Below, piece after piece: positions 1 to 11,265 of a DNA stretch of 64,000 nucleotides. Under the pieces are notes generated by a model. That model had not been told where the DNA came from. It did no database searches and saw only the letters and a list, made by a program, of their open reading frames with translations. The DNA lies in contig NW_006763132.1 in assembly GCF_000264905.1 (NCBI RefSeq), forward strand, positions 348,237 through 412,236, read 5' to 3'. Position numbers and translations under genes: made by a program. Positions within the stretch are counted from its first letter, which is position 1. The number at the start of each line of letters is the position of its first letter. The stretch comes from Stereum hirsutum FP-91666 SS1. Taxonomy: Eukaryota; Basidiomycota; Agaricomycetes; Russulales; Stereaceae.

Positions 1-1656
1 TGGTTGAGGAATATTCTGAGACTTCAAAACGGCACCCTTTTTATATGTGGTCCAAGCAGGCATTGAGCGCTCGTCGGCACACGGCATAGAAACCCGTGAT
101 TATACTACCAGCATCATCGTTCAAACGACGGCCACATACCCCGCAACGGCTGCAGCTATGGCATCGTCTAGAAACGCCAGAGATGACGCCCTAGGCGACC
201 GTAGGCCGTTGTTCCATGATCTGGTGGCTCGAAAGTAATGTATCATTGAGGCATGAACGGAGGTATCTCAAAGATGTTGGGATGTCTCTACGCTCAGGCA
301 GCACAGAGAGAATACATACAATAGGATCGAACGTGCTGGCCTATCGGATGCCCAATGCCGATAATTATCAATGGAAGCATCAAAGGAAGAGAGATTGCAG
401 CTCTGGCGTCCTCTTCAACACATACAACACCTCCTTTGGATGGTTTCCGAACTTTCCGGTGGAGAAACTGCAGTGTAGTTGTGGAGAATCAACGAGCACG
501 GTCAGCTTCGTTGTGATGATTGTGATGCGACTAATATCAAAGGAGAGGTCAAGACGAACGAAAACAGACTGAATACAAGAGATGCGATGCACTCCCTCCC
601 TCCAAGTGACCAGCGCGAGCGCTGAAGGATCCACCGTGATATCTGATTCGCACTGCTTGAGTTTATAGAGAATGATAGAGATCGACATATGATGGGGTGT
701 CGGTCGGTTCTGGCGTGCATGACCAGACTATCGAGCAAGTGAACATACCTGTGCCGTGTACTGCGTGTTTGCTCATCCCATGGCCAGTAAACCCAGCGCC
801 GATGCCCTATTTCATCCAAAAAATCAGCGGGTATGGAGTAAAGGATACCTCACCAGGTCGCAGCGCCCTCTCCGCGTCGGATACACCTATAGATAGTAGC
901 AACATATACCCTCGGAAGAGTTTCATTGGCTCAAGGAGGTCTGAAACACCGTCAATGCATGGTCACTTGAACCGAATTCAGCATCTCCTAGATGCAGCGA
1001 GAGTCAATGGCACGAACAACAAAATAACGAGAAATGCAATGTATCCATCGATGGATCAAAGATGCGAACAGCACCCTGTGGAGTTTTTGTCACTGCCATG
1101 CTCTGCTTGATCGTGAACGAATCCAGCGTGACCGATACAATACAGACTCTGCGTCCGATGCAGCCAAAACGACATTGCGGGTTATCCGTGTCTATCAGCC
1201 CCAGTGTCAAATACGGACAGAATGAACCCTGTGCTCCTAGAGAATGACCGCGTCAAAGCCGACTCTTCGATATCGTCCGCTTCTCATCTTCATCTGCAGT
1301 CGTTCCCGTGTCCGGACCTGACTTTGGGGTTTGAAGACGTTGAAGACCTTCATAGACGATGGCCTCCCATTTACTCCGAACGGAGATGATGCGGGCGTCT
1401 TCTTGCGGGATGCTACGAGGGATAAGCCAAATCAATGCAATGAGGTTAGACTCGGACGGTACAATGTCATGGTGAAGCCAAGGCGTACATCTGAGCAAAG
1501 AGGACCATCTACATCGAAAGGAAGAAGCGGTCAGATCAGACACACAGAGCTCGACCAGAACAGAGGTATCAAGGATGTGTTCGGCTGCCATCAACGTTGC
1601 AGCGTTGTTCCGCCAAAACACGGAGAAGCGCTGCAGTTCTTGAGCCTCCCGATGGC
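1..1656. other. no recognisable gene
   Basis: Both strands were read. Open frames here (for example 216-572 plus, 380-688 minus, 1253-1783 minus) are short, lack recognisable motifs and do not join through introns into a family I know. The minus frame 1253-1783 overlaps the last exon of the beta-lactamase-like gene in a different frame. The stretch may hold the flank of a gene outside the window or decayed sequence. Confidence 0.4.
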
Positions 1657-3566
1657 TCACGCGTGCAGCGTTTCTGGCAGCCGAACGCGCCCTAATATAA
1701 CATGAACTTGCAAACGCACCACGACGCCCTTCTCCGGATCCGCCATCCAATGCGTGTTCGCAACACCTACCAACCGCACGCACCGATTAGCTCGCCCAAA
1801 CCCTCACAAAACCAACAACAAAAACGCACCACTCCAAGTAAAACACCCCTTCCCCCTCCCCGTCCGCAATCCTTGCGACATAATCATCCCTCCCAACCCC
1901 CACTGCTTCTCCACACCCGGCGCGAGCGGTTTACCCCGATTGACTGGTGTAGGCATATCGAGCCATTTCGCTTGGGAGGGCGTGAGTTGGGGGCTGAGCA
2001 TCGAGTGGATCGTTGAGGGGTGAAGGACTTGGTTTTCCGTTACCGCTGTTTAGCGTTTAGTTCGTTGGAGGGGTAATTGGACGAGTGGATCAACAACAAA
2101 GCGCGCCAATTTGGGGGGCGTAGGGAAGGGTGGGGAGACGTTACACGTACGGTGTTTCCCTTCATTGATGAACAATAAAAGCACACTCGCAAAATCCCGC
2201 GCAGTCGCAAACGCACCCGCACCTCCCAAGTGGTCGACCACGTCGTCCATTATAATTTTCCCGCGGGCTGTTACGGAACCGTCGCGCCATCGAAAATGTG
2301 CGCCTGCGAGTCGGGAGCGTTGGTCGGGAGTGAGATCGAACCTGTGGTCAAGTGAGTGTAGTTGAGTAAGAGGATAATGGCAAGGAAGGCGAGGAGGGAC
2401 GGAGAGGTAACATAAGACGAGACGAACGTGATCCCACTAACGCCACAAGGCTCGCATATATATTTATTCAAATAATCGCCAAGACGCATCCCCGAAAGAA
2501 CCTCGACGAGCTCGCCCGCCCAATCAATCGCGCCCTACCATTGACATCAACCGTTCCCGTCGTCAGTGCCAAGAGTCCGTGAGTGATGATCGAGTGAAAG
2601 TGAACACACCGAGTATTCCCATTTCTCTCCTGGCTGACTGAGCAGAGGGCCACCATAATGCGTCCTCTAAAGGTCAACAAGCAAACGCATGACCATCAGC
2701 AATCCGTAGCAGACATTTTGGAGAATAAGTCTTCGTGGAGACTTACCCTCTCAGCAACCATATACGGCTCCCTACTCGTCGATATGGTCTTCGCCACTTC
2801 CGGGGAGACGCCGAAGCCAGGGTAACCCGTCCCCGCCGTCATCGTCAAAAGATGTCTGAGTGTGATAGGCACTTTGCGAGGGATGTAAGTCGGTTGGCCT
2901 GTGGATGTGTTCTGGCGGCTATAGATGAAGGACTAATGAGATACGTGAAGTCACATCCTCGGGCCGATGAGAGTCAAGCGACATGATATCTGAGACGAGG
3001 GCTGAGCGTGAGAGGCCTACACGGGTTGTTTCGCGAGCTCAGGTAAATACGGAGTTGCATCCTCGTCCAACGTGATGAGCCCTTGCTCCACGCACTTCAT
3101 AGCACAAAGGGAAGTGAGGATCTTCGAGCACGATGCCAGCCAAAAGACCTGCGGTTGTGAAATTCACAAGTTAGTAAGGTCGTCATCGACGTAAATATGG
3201 CTTTCATGCGTCGTCGAGTATGAAGAGACGCGAAGAAGGAAGGATACATTGAGAAAAGGAGAGAATGATCATGGAGAAAAAATCGCCTACGGTATCTTCC
3301 GTCATAACCTCAGACATACCCTTCTCCCTCACACCAAACGAAGATTCATAGATCGTGCTCCCATCGCGCGAGAGGGCGAGGAAGTTCGCGCCTGGAGTAT
3401 TATTGGCGGGGATGAGGGTTGAGAGGAGGGTGTCGGTTTTATCTGGACGAGGGAAAGTGGTGAAGATTTGGACGATAAGTACGGCCGGCAGGAAGCAGTG
3501 GGATGGATGTGAGGATGATGATGCGGGTGGTATACCTTTGATTGAAGCGAACGGAGATTCAGTCAT
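1657..3566 (-). CDS. serine beta-lactamase-like protein (class C / transpeptidase fold)
   Basis: Nine exons join in phase into 384 residues: 3566-3536, 3442-3291, 3148-3023, 2911-2747, 2666-2610, 2534-2428, 2341-2151, 2045-1830, 1766-1657. The catalytic SxxK motif is seen as SCSK inside VFWLASCSKILTS. After it come the helix LITLDEDATPYLPEL, the segment ITLRHLLTMTAGTGYPGFG, the family signature PGEKWEYSGAIDWAG around the catalytic Tyr, and the late motif CFTWSGVANTHWMADPEKG. Fungal members of this family are serine hydrolases or esterases, usually cytosolic, with varied or unknown substrates; real beta-lactam hydrolysis should not be assumed. No signal peptide is seen. The start at MTESPF is the only one giving an in-phase first exon. 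After EKGVV the tail does not match the usual end of the family, so the last 20 residues are less certain. It is divergent from the Cir_N gene. Confidence 0.85.
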
Positions 3567-4044
3567 GGCGCCTCAAGTTCACTGGCTAGAATAGTCAAAA
3601 GTCGGCAAGGCTAAAGATGCTAAAGCTCGAGTTCAGTAGTCGAGTTCCTATTCAGAGCTAGCCAGTATGTGCAGCAACCTGCGAAGTCAAGAATATCGGC
3701 CTAGTGCAATAGTGCTGCCCAGGACTCAGTACAAGTAATTGTTAGTCGCAGAGAGGATATGCAGTCCACGACGATTATTCTCATGTTCAAGTCGAAGGGG
3801 TCATGCGGTGAAGGACGAGAACAAAGACCGGCAACTTGTTTACCGGCTTTGCTGGTCAATTGTGGATCATATTTTGACCATATGTGTGTCGCATTTTGGC
3901 TCAAAATCCCGTTTTGTCAGCAGATCGGCACCCAATAGACCCTGTGCCACTCGCCGCCACAATCACTTGCTCTGCTCTCACATCCACCTCCAATTTGACC
4001 CGATCTCTCTCTATACTCTACTACAGGAGCGCTCTTACATCACA
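3567..4044. other. divergent intergenic promoter region
   Basis: This 478-bp stretch lies between the divergent beta-lactamase-like gene and the Cir_N gene and should hold both promoters. CT-rich tracts precede the Cir_N start. I see no convincing TATA box. Confidence 0.4.
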
Positions 4045-5337
4045 ATGGGAAAACTAAACATAGCGCACCACAAATCGTACCATCCCTACCGTCAAGATAA
4101 CATCGCCCGAGTCAGGCGTGATGAAGAAGAGGCGAGACGGAAAGGTGTAGAGGAGGAAGATAGGGCGTTATTGGCTGTACGTTCACTTCCTCCTTACTTA
4201 AACATCTAATCTTATTGATCTCGGTTGTTCACGGTGTGATGCGAATTGGTTGGCGATGTATAGGACTCCGAGTCACGCTTGGATGCGCTGCGCCAGCGGG
4301 TCGAATCGACTGGCGAAGAGAATACACATAGAGACGACGACGAAGCTGCCGCGGGACCATCAAGACCACCAACACTGGCTAATGAAGAAGTACCCATTTC
4401 TTCTTCGTTGTCGAATTCGTCGAGTAGACATATAAACTTGTTTGAGGATCTGGAGCAGGTACGCCTTCACAACCTCACCACACCATCCCAGCACTCTGAC
4501 TGACATGAAATCCATGCGTTCATGTTTTTCTTATGATTTAGCAATCTGCGGTTCTCGCCGCCCGTGCGTCGAAGAAGGGACCGGTCGTGACGGCGGAGGA
4601 CAGAGGCTTCGCGCTCGCGCCTACGAAGAAAGATCTGAATCCGTGGTACTCTTCCAAGGGATCGAGGGAGGCTGACCGTGATGTAGCGGACGATGAAGAT
4701 TGTAGAGAGAGGAAGAAGGGCGATGACCGACGGTGGGTTGCTTTCTCAGCCTCGTTATCTATATAATATGTTTGCTGAGGCCGACCTCGTATCGTACAGA
4801 CGCCGCGACCAAGCGCGCAAATCAGCGCACGACCCGCTCGCGTCTATACCCCGCCATCTCCTGAATTCTACCTCTCACCCATCGTCGTCCTCGTCCTCTT
4901 CACGTCCCTCAAAATATCCGCCACGGCTTTCGACAGCCTCCACCTCCTCACACGACCGCACAATGCCACCACCCCCTGCACCCCCACCAGCACACACAGT
5001 TGAAGCCCGTCTTACTCGCGAATCATCCGAACGCGCACGGGCTCAAGAATTACTTCGTCGGAAACAAAAAGAGAGGGAGAGGGAGATGATGAGTAATTCG
5101 AGCGTTACTGGGACACCGAGTACGGTGCATGGTGGGACGAGCGATATGTATAATCGGGAGGAGGTGGAGGAGGCGAGGAGACATAAGTTTGGTGGGCGTG
5201 AGGGGCACGGAGAAAGGAGGGATGGGTGGAAGGAGAAAGGGTGGGATGATGATATGAGGGATGGGAGGAGGGATGTGAAGGCTGCGGGTGGGAGGAGCGT
5301 GGATGGAGGTGGGAGGCGTTCTTGGGATAGGAGATGA
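4045..5337 (+). CDS. Cir_N domain protein, LENG1-like
   Basis: Four exons (4045-4176, 4264-4458, 4542-4732, 4800-5337) give 351 residues in one frame. The N-terminus, MGKLNIAHHKSYHPYRQDN followed by ARVRRDEEEARRKG, matches the CIR N-terminal domain of CIR1/LENG1 proteins: a conserved start, a tryptophan/tyrosine-histidine patch, then the N-[IV]-ARVRRDE helix. LENG1-like proteins are small nuclear proteins tied to spliceosome or co-repressor complexes. The rest is low complexity: a serine run, a proline run (MPPPPAPPP), then a charged Arg/Glu/Asp tail that looks disordered. The motif ALAPTKKDLNPWYSS in exon 3 is also typical of LENG1 relatives. The start is well supported because the domain begins at residue 1. 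The exact biological role in fungi is unknown. Confidence 0.85.
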
Positions 5338-5693
5338 GGGTTCTGGACGTTCGATATGTGTGAGTATATTTATATGTCATATTTATCTGTACGCATATTG
5401 TTGTAATATCCCACCCGGGATCTCTACGCAAAAGTTCCCTGAGAACTGTACAACGAACTGTGGCCCTACGCCACAAGCCCCTTTCACGTGTGCCCGGCAA
5501 GTGGCGACCAATCGGTGATCTCGCTCCTCGAGGTCCCCGGAAACAATCATTGGTTCCCCTCATTCGCACTCTTTCAAATATACCCCGCATTCGTCACTTG
5601 TAGTCGCTCTCTCCGCTTCCCTTACCTCTCCAGCCACCCACCATATAGCACTGTCTCTAGCCGCGACTAGGAAATTGTGATAAATTCAGAATT
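5338..5693. other. intergenic region
   Basis: 356 bp between the Cir_N gene stop and the quinone oxidoreductase start, on the same strand. It contains the 3' flank of one and a pyrimidine-rich 5' flank of the other. No gene seen. Confidence 0.5.
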
Positions 5694-7452
5694 ATGAAAG
5701 CCTTCGTCGTCAAAGAGTTTGCCCACCACTCACAGATCCCATTGACGCACGACTTCCCCGAACCGAAGCCCAAACCCAGTTCTGACGAAGTGCTCGTGGA
5801 GGTTCATTCTGCAGGACTCAATTTCTTCGACGTGAGCTATTATATAGTTGTCTTGCTCGTCTTACATTCAAACTCTTTCCGTGTCCACCGCATACAAAAC
5901 TGACCTATTCATCCTCTCCTCTCCCCTCCCCCTTTATATTTTCTATAGATCCTGCAAACCCAAGGAAAATACCAAAACAAACCCCCCTTCCCCTTCGTTC
6001 TCGGCTCCGAATTTGCAGGCCGCATCTCAACATCCCAAATCCTCCCACCCGGATGTCCCTTCAAGCCCGGACAGAGAGTGTTCGGGAGCGGGCAGGGTGC
6101 GTTGGGCGAGGAGGTCGCGACGAGCTGGAAGCATTTATTGCCGTTGCCGGATGCATTGAGTTATGACCAGGGAGCTGGTGAGTTCATAAACAAGGAGGTG
6201 AAACTCAAGAGCGTTGATTGTTGGTGTGTCGTGGCGGGATAGGGCTTTTTGTTACGTGGCCGACGTCGTATGAAGGACTGGTGGGGCGGGCGAAGCTGAA
6301 ACCCGGTATGTCCGTTTCTGTATCCCACCGACCCGTAGAGAACATATCCTAACGAATCGATATATGAAGGTGAATGGGTGCTCGTAACGGCAGCAGCAGG
6401 CGGCGTGGGCATCGCCGCCGTGCAGCTCGCAAAAGGTTTGTCCGTCCTTTATGAATCTTCACATTTTGTCTCCGACCGCCCCGAAACGCACCTCTCTCAT
6501 ACCGGCACTCTATCTTCTTCTTTGGACGCTCACCCTATTCATTTGTGACCTTTCTCTCTGACGTCTCACTGATCTATCCCACGACAGCCCTCGGCGCCCG
6601 CGTCATCGCCGCCTCCTCGCCCTCCAAACTCTCCATCGCCACAAAATACGGCGGCGCCGACTTCTCGATCGATTATACGAAACCTGGTTGGCAACAGGAG
6701 GTATTGAAGATCACGGATGGGAAAGGCGTGGACGTCATCTACGATCCTGTCGGGATGATTAAAGGTGCGTGCGATCCTGACTCTTCCTCCCTCTTTCTGG
6801 AAAGAGAAGGAGAACATTGTTAGCTGATACGTATACGGTGTGTAGATTCGTTGAAGTGTATAGCGTGGGGTGGGAGGGCGTTGGTCATCGGCTTTGCGGG
6901 TGGTGCAATCGAGAAGGTATGCTCGAGATACCCAATTTTTATTCGTTTACATATACAATGTGTCCTTATCTCCAACTATATTCGTTCATTTCGGATAGGT
7001 CCCGATGAACCTCGTCTTACTAAAGAACATATCACTAGTCGGCCTACACTGGGGGATGTACTTCCGTACGTTTCTCCCTCATCCTTCACCCTTATTCTTA
7101 CCATTGACATCCGCGGTCGAGCTCTCAATAAACTGACGAACTGGTTGTGTCATGTTCGTCATATGTAGAGAAAGACCCGAAACACGCCACAGAAGTATGG
7201 AAAGCCCTCCTCGAGTACGTTCCCCACCTATCTCCCTATCTCCCTTTCTCCCTCGCTCACAAAACCAACACAAACAGCATGCTCGCCTCCAAACGCGTCA
7301 CCCCTGTCGTCTACTCCCAAACTTACACCCTCGACACCGTCGCTCAAGGCCTCGACGATCTCGAGAAGCGAAAGACGTGGGGGAAGGCGATTGTTAGGGT
7401 TAGGGATCCCGAACAGGCGAAGAGGGAGGAGAAGGCAAGGGGGAAGCTTTGA
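5694..7452 (+). CDS. NAD(P)H:quinone oxidoreductase, MDR family (zinc-free)
   Basis: Nine exons (5694-5831, 5949-6177, 6243-6305, 6370-6435, 6588-6764, 6846-6916, 6999-7065, 7169-7214, 7278-7452) join in phase to 343 residues. The N-terminal GroES-like catalytic domain opens with MKAFVVKEFAHHSQIPLTH and carries VEVHSAGLNFFD, FVLGSEFAGRI and FKPGQRVFGSGQGALGEE. The Rossmann NADPH-binding loop is VLVTAAAGGVGIAAVQLAK, then ALGARVIAA, DYTKPGW and GGRALVIGFAGG. Structural zinc cysteines are absent, as in the zeta-crystallin/QOR branch. The enzyme reduces quinones or enones with NADPH in the cytosol or mitochondrion; the substrate cannot be told from sequence. The C-terminus ends in a basic, charged tail (EQAKREEKARGKL). 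Confidence 0.92.
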
Positions 7453-9261
7453 GTGGGGGGTTTGGGTGGGTGTTAGAGATGTGTGTGGTATTGGGTGTTG
7501 GGTGTTGGGTGTTGAGTGGTTGTTCGATACGCGGGAGGATTCGAATGTTGGGCCCGAGATGGAGTGGACCGAACTGAGTTAAGTACTTATTCCCGGAATC
7601 GGAGGACATAGGGACATGTCGGTGTCGACTATTTGTGTATATGTATTTGTATTGTTCTCGCTATGTGTTATACTGCTTTCAAGTTGGAAGACCGTCCACG
7701 CTGCATGCGAGTTGCCTTGGAGTTGCCTGCCGCCAAAAATGTGAATCTGGTGCGCCAAATACCCGGATCAAACGCTCGCTTCCAACAGCCCGACGCCGCC
7801 CGCATCCGAAACAACGGCGTAAACCTTAATTCTCGACGGTCATCATCATCATCCACTTCCGAGTCGGCGGTGAAAACCGGTTCGTGCAGATGCTTGGTTC
7901 TCTTCTGGCTGGATATCCATATCTCTTGTGCTATGATCTGGCAGAACATGAACTTGATAAAATCTACGACTGGCAAACGCTTAGGCTAGTTCAAAAGATA
8001 TCTTGGTCAGACCAAGGTGAGACGCAGCTTCAAGACATCCAATGGCTAAGTCATGAGGAGTGCTCGCGCACTCCGTATTGTGCTATATATTCTATGTTCC
8101 AACTATAGGGGCTACAACAGGGAGTTCAGAATATTCAGCATGTAAGACCGTCAGGACGCCTTGTAAGTGAGCGTTCGGGCCTAATATTTAGCACTCGCCC
8201 TCGTACGAACTGTATGCCCCACCTTCAAGCACCACAATGGCTATCGTTCGCATGGTGGGTTTAGTTCGCTCAACTCCTCTTCTTACAATACGAATCCTGA
8301 CCGACAGAAACTGAAGACCGTCGCGGACGGCGTGATACTGGTCGATATCTAGGCCAATGCAGCGTCCACAAAAAATCAAGAAATCACACGAATGAGTCAG
8401 TCTCGGGATCAGGTGCTATTGCCGGGATGAAGCCCAAACTAGGCTTGTGCAATGGGCAGATAAAACAGGTCTTCAGGAGAAGATATTAGAGGTGGACGAA
8501 TCGTGTGCTTTGCTCATCACCTCTCATCCGATATTAGTGCTCACGCCTGTGATGTTATATAGGCCTGAAATAGGTTCTGAGTACAGTATAACCTGCCTCT
8601 GTATACCTACCCACCTTTTTGTCTATATATAAAACCTTTTCGTTCCGTCACGTTGGGTAGTCGTTCGGAATCGAACTCTCGACCTGATATTCGCCACAGT
8701 GGCGCTGGCTCTGAAGGTGGCGTTTTTCTTGCTCTCACTCGCCACGATGGCATCTGATATGTTTTCCTCCACCATATTGGGTAAAATGTCGTACACATAC
8801 TGGTAAACGGTGATACCAAGTACGACCCAGCGCCGAGAGCAGGAGTCTTCAGATGGCCCCAGTAAGAAGTCACCTGAGAGCGCCGATCTAAAACATTGGT
8901 CTTGTCTGCGACGATTGGCCCACACGTAAGACTAAAGTCTTGTCTCTCAGGTGTACCGTCCAAAATTTGCACTCACCTTGACCCACCACAATGTCTGCAC
9001 AGTCTTCTCTGAAAGACGTCTTGATGGCACGCCGTTCGGAGGACATAGTCTGTCGTCCCGCGGACCTCGTCGCAACACGTCTGCCGCGGCCGCGATATCG
9101 ATGGAGGGCCGGATATCGCCGGCGTCGAACCTTTTTTGACGCGGGAAAATTTCCACTTGAACGCTCCGCACATCTTCCTCTCCAGTCCAAGCGCGTCTGC
9201 CAAGCATCTGCGCACACCCTCGTATTTAGTCCCTCCTACCTTCGCCTACGAATTCTCAATA
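7453..9261. other. 1.8-kb intergenic region, no gene recognised
   Basis: Frames at 7633-7989 plus, 7668-7976 minus, 8607-8972 minus and 8888-9217 minus overlap one another and show no motif or good splice chain. GGG-rich sequence and a short TTGGGTG repeat sit just after the upstream stop. A stretch near 8655-8675 (minus) resembles a tRNA T-arm but has no tRNA body. I call no gene here. Confidence 0.4.
7491..7515. repeat. short tandem repeat, unit TTGGGTG
   Basis: Three perfect copies of the 7-bp unit plus a partial one, at 7491-7511 and on to 7515. It lies 40 bp after the stop of the quinone oxidoreductase gene, in the likely 3' UTR, near another G-rich run at 7455-7470. Confidence 0.8.
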
Positions 9262-10875
9262 ATGAAACGACGAAAGATTGCCAACGGCACTGCAGTGCGA
9301 GTCTTGCCATCGGTACGTCTCAGCTGCTACATCATCTGAGCGGCCCATGTATCTGACACACGCGCGTTATTCAAGGTCCGGCGTTCGCATTCGAACAATG
9401 ACTTCACCACAATGCTTCCGAACGAGATACTACAAGAGATCTTCAAGTTCGCCCTACCCGACGCGCCGGACAGTTCTACACGAATTCCTCGCGACGTCAG
9501 GGCCAAAGATGTGCTCAGTCTCGCCCCTCATTCGTTATTGCGCGTCTGCAAAAGATGGCGAGACAATTGCAAGACTCTGCCTTCCCTATGGACGGTCCTA
9601 CACATCCCGGACGTCCCCACCGATAGAGAGGCGAGGGCACTCTATGCGACTTGGTTCATCACATTGCTACTTCGATCTCGAGACGAGCCTCTCTCCATCT
9701 TCCTATACATAGACTCCAGCAAGATCATCGATACACATTCGGATCAATACCGCATTCTCGAGGTGATACTATCTGAGGCACCTCGGCTGAGAGATCTATA
9801 CTTCTCGTTGGGGGACGAAACCAGACTGGACATTCGGTTACCTTGGGTGCCCGCACTACGGAAGCTCAGGACGTTTAACCTCTCCGACTCTGGTGCTCGA
9901 ACCATCCTTAAACCCATCCTTTATCGCGCTCTGAAGACCTCCCAGAATCTCCGTCACCTCACCATGGACCTCACCCCCGGTCTTCTGTCGAAGATGCCCT
10001 GGGGCTCAGTGACCCACATTGTCTTCTCTTCCATTGCCTGGAATGTCGATGCTGTCAAATTTATGGAGGGGCTGAGAGCCACGACTAGGCTGGAAAGCCT
10101 CACGATCAAGAATTGCCAGATGCAATGGCTCGCCGAAACTATGGATAATTTTTCCCTACCTTCTCTGACCTATCTCGATATCCATACGAACCTCTATAAC
10201 GTTCTCTTCTTCGATATTTTCGCTACGATCGAAACTCCCAGACTCGAGGTGCTCAAGCTGCACTCTGACCGTTTCTTGGACACCTCCGTCAGGAGGCCAG
10301 GCGAGCCTATCGACGAGGACGACGACTCCGAGATTTGGACGTATAGCAAAAATGACTGCTGTTCCGCCTTCCACGACTTCATCAAGATCTGCGCTACTAC
10401 TCTACGCAGCCTCCAACTGACCGGCAAACTAAGCGAAATCCTACTCCTTCGCATCCTCCGCATCCTCCCGAACTTGACCGAGCTTAGTCTGCCGTCGTCT
10501 GCCTACACAGTCAGGGTCATTCGGCATCTCACTCTCCTTATCAATCCTGCCGGCGAACTGTACTCTGGACCTCACCCACAGAACCTCCGTTTGGTGGACA
10601 TCCGCGTTCAAGGATACCCTTGTACGCCACAGACGTTCCACTACAACTTATTCACAAACATGATGGAGTCGCGGATGTGGCTTAACGGTCCAGCGATGGG
10701 GTCTGGGAGGTTTGCGCAGTTGGAGAACGTTAGATGGACGACGAACGTCAGAGTCTATTGGAGGATGAACTACCGGGAGCAGTACTACAAATACATGACC
10801 ACGCTCCATGGAAATGTCGACTACGGTGGACACCATAAATATTCTTTAGATAGCCTTGCTAAACAGCGGATATAG
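9262..10875 (+). CDS. F-box domain protein
   Basis: A long exon (9376-10875) carries an F-box right at its start: TTMLPNEILQEIFKFALPD, then SLLRVCKRWRDNCKTLPSLW. The Leu-Pro-x-Glu-Ile start and Val-Cys-x-x-Trp end are typical of basidiomycete F-box proteins, which recruit targets to SCF ubiquitin ligases through Skp1. The remainder (about 400 residues) has irregular leucine-rich segments such as LRHLTMDLTPGL and LTYLDIHTNLYNVLFF, so it probably forms LRR-like target-binding repeats. A short first exon at 9262-9312 (MKRRKIANGTAVRVLPS) joins in phase across a 63-nt GT-AG intron and gives a basic N-terminus, total 516 residues. The internal ATG at 9412 is the alternative start. Targets are unknown; such genes are very numerous in Agaricomycetes. 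Confidence 0.85.
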
Positions 10876-11265
10876 TGGATTGAGGATGAACGAGATACAT
10901 ATTTCACTGACCTTGTTGTCGAACTTTTTATCTCGTTTTATTTGTTCTTCTTACCGTCTTTCCTCACTCTGGATTCTTCTCGCAACATGTCTCGTTATCT
11001 CAATTTATCTATATCGCTAACTGCAGTGTTGTTCTGATAATTATTTATACCTTGTTTTCTTGCTTTTCCGATCTAGTATTACCCATCTATGCCTTGTGGC
11101 CGCGTGGCATCTATTTGTTTTATAAATGAAACACCGTTCGACAACTCTGAAGCACGATCATTACTGTCCGCTCGTCAACTCATCGCTGAGGGATATTTTG
11201 GTTCTGCCACAGATACAATCAAAGGGCACAGGGCCCAACAGGCAAGCATCTTCCTCGGATTTTCT
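10876..11265. other. convergent intergenic region
   Basis: 390 bp between the convergent ends of the F-box gene and the O-methyltransferase gene. It is AT-rich and pyrimidine-rich, as expected for two 3' ends. No gene is seen. Confidence 0.5.

Noticed and set aside
7454..7515. Canonical G-quadruplex after the quinone oxidoreductase stop
   Set aside because: GGG runs exist, but no four runs are spaced by 1-7 nt in the standard way; listed only as a short repeat.
8645..8730. Minus-strand tRNA-like stretch with a T-arm-like GGTCGAGAGTTCGATTCC
   Set aside because: No matching acceptor stem, D-arm or anticodon arm is found at the right spacing. It lacks an A box, so it is chance similarity or a tiny relic.
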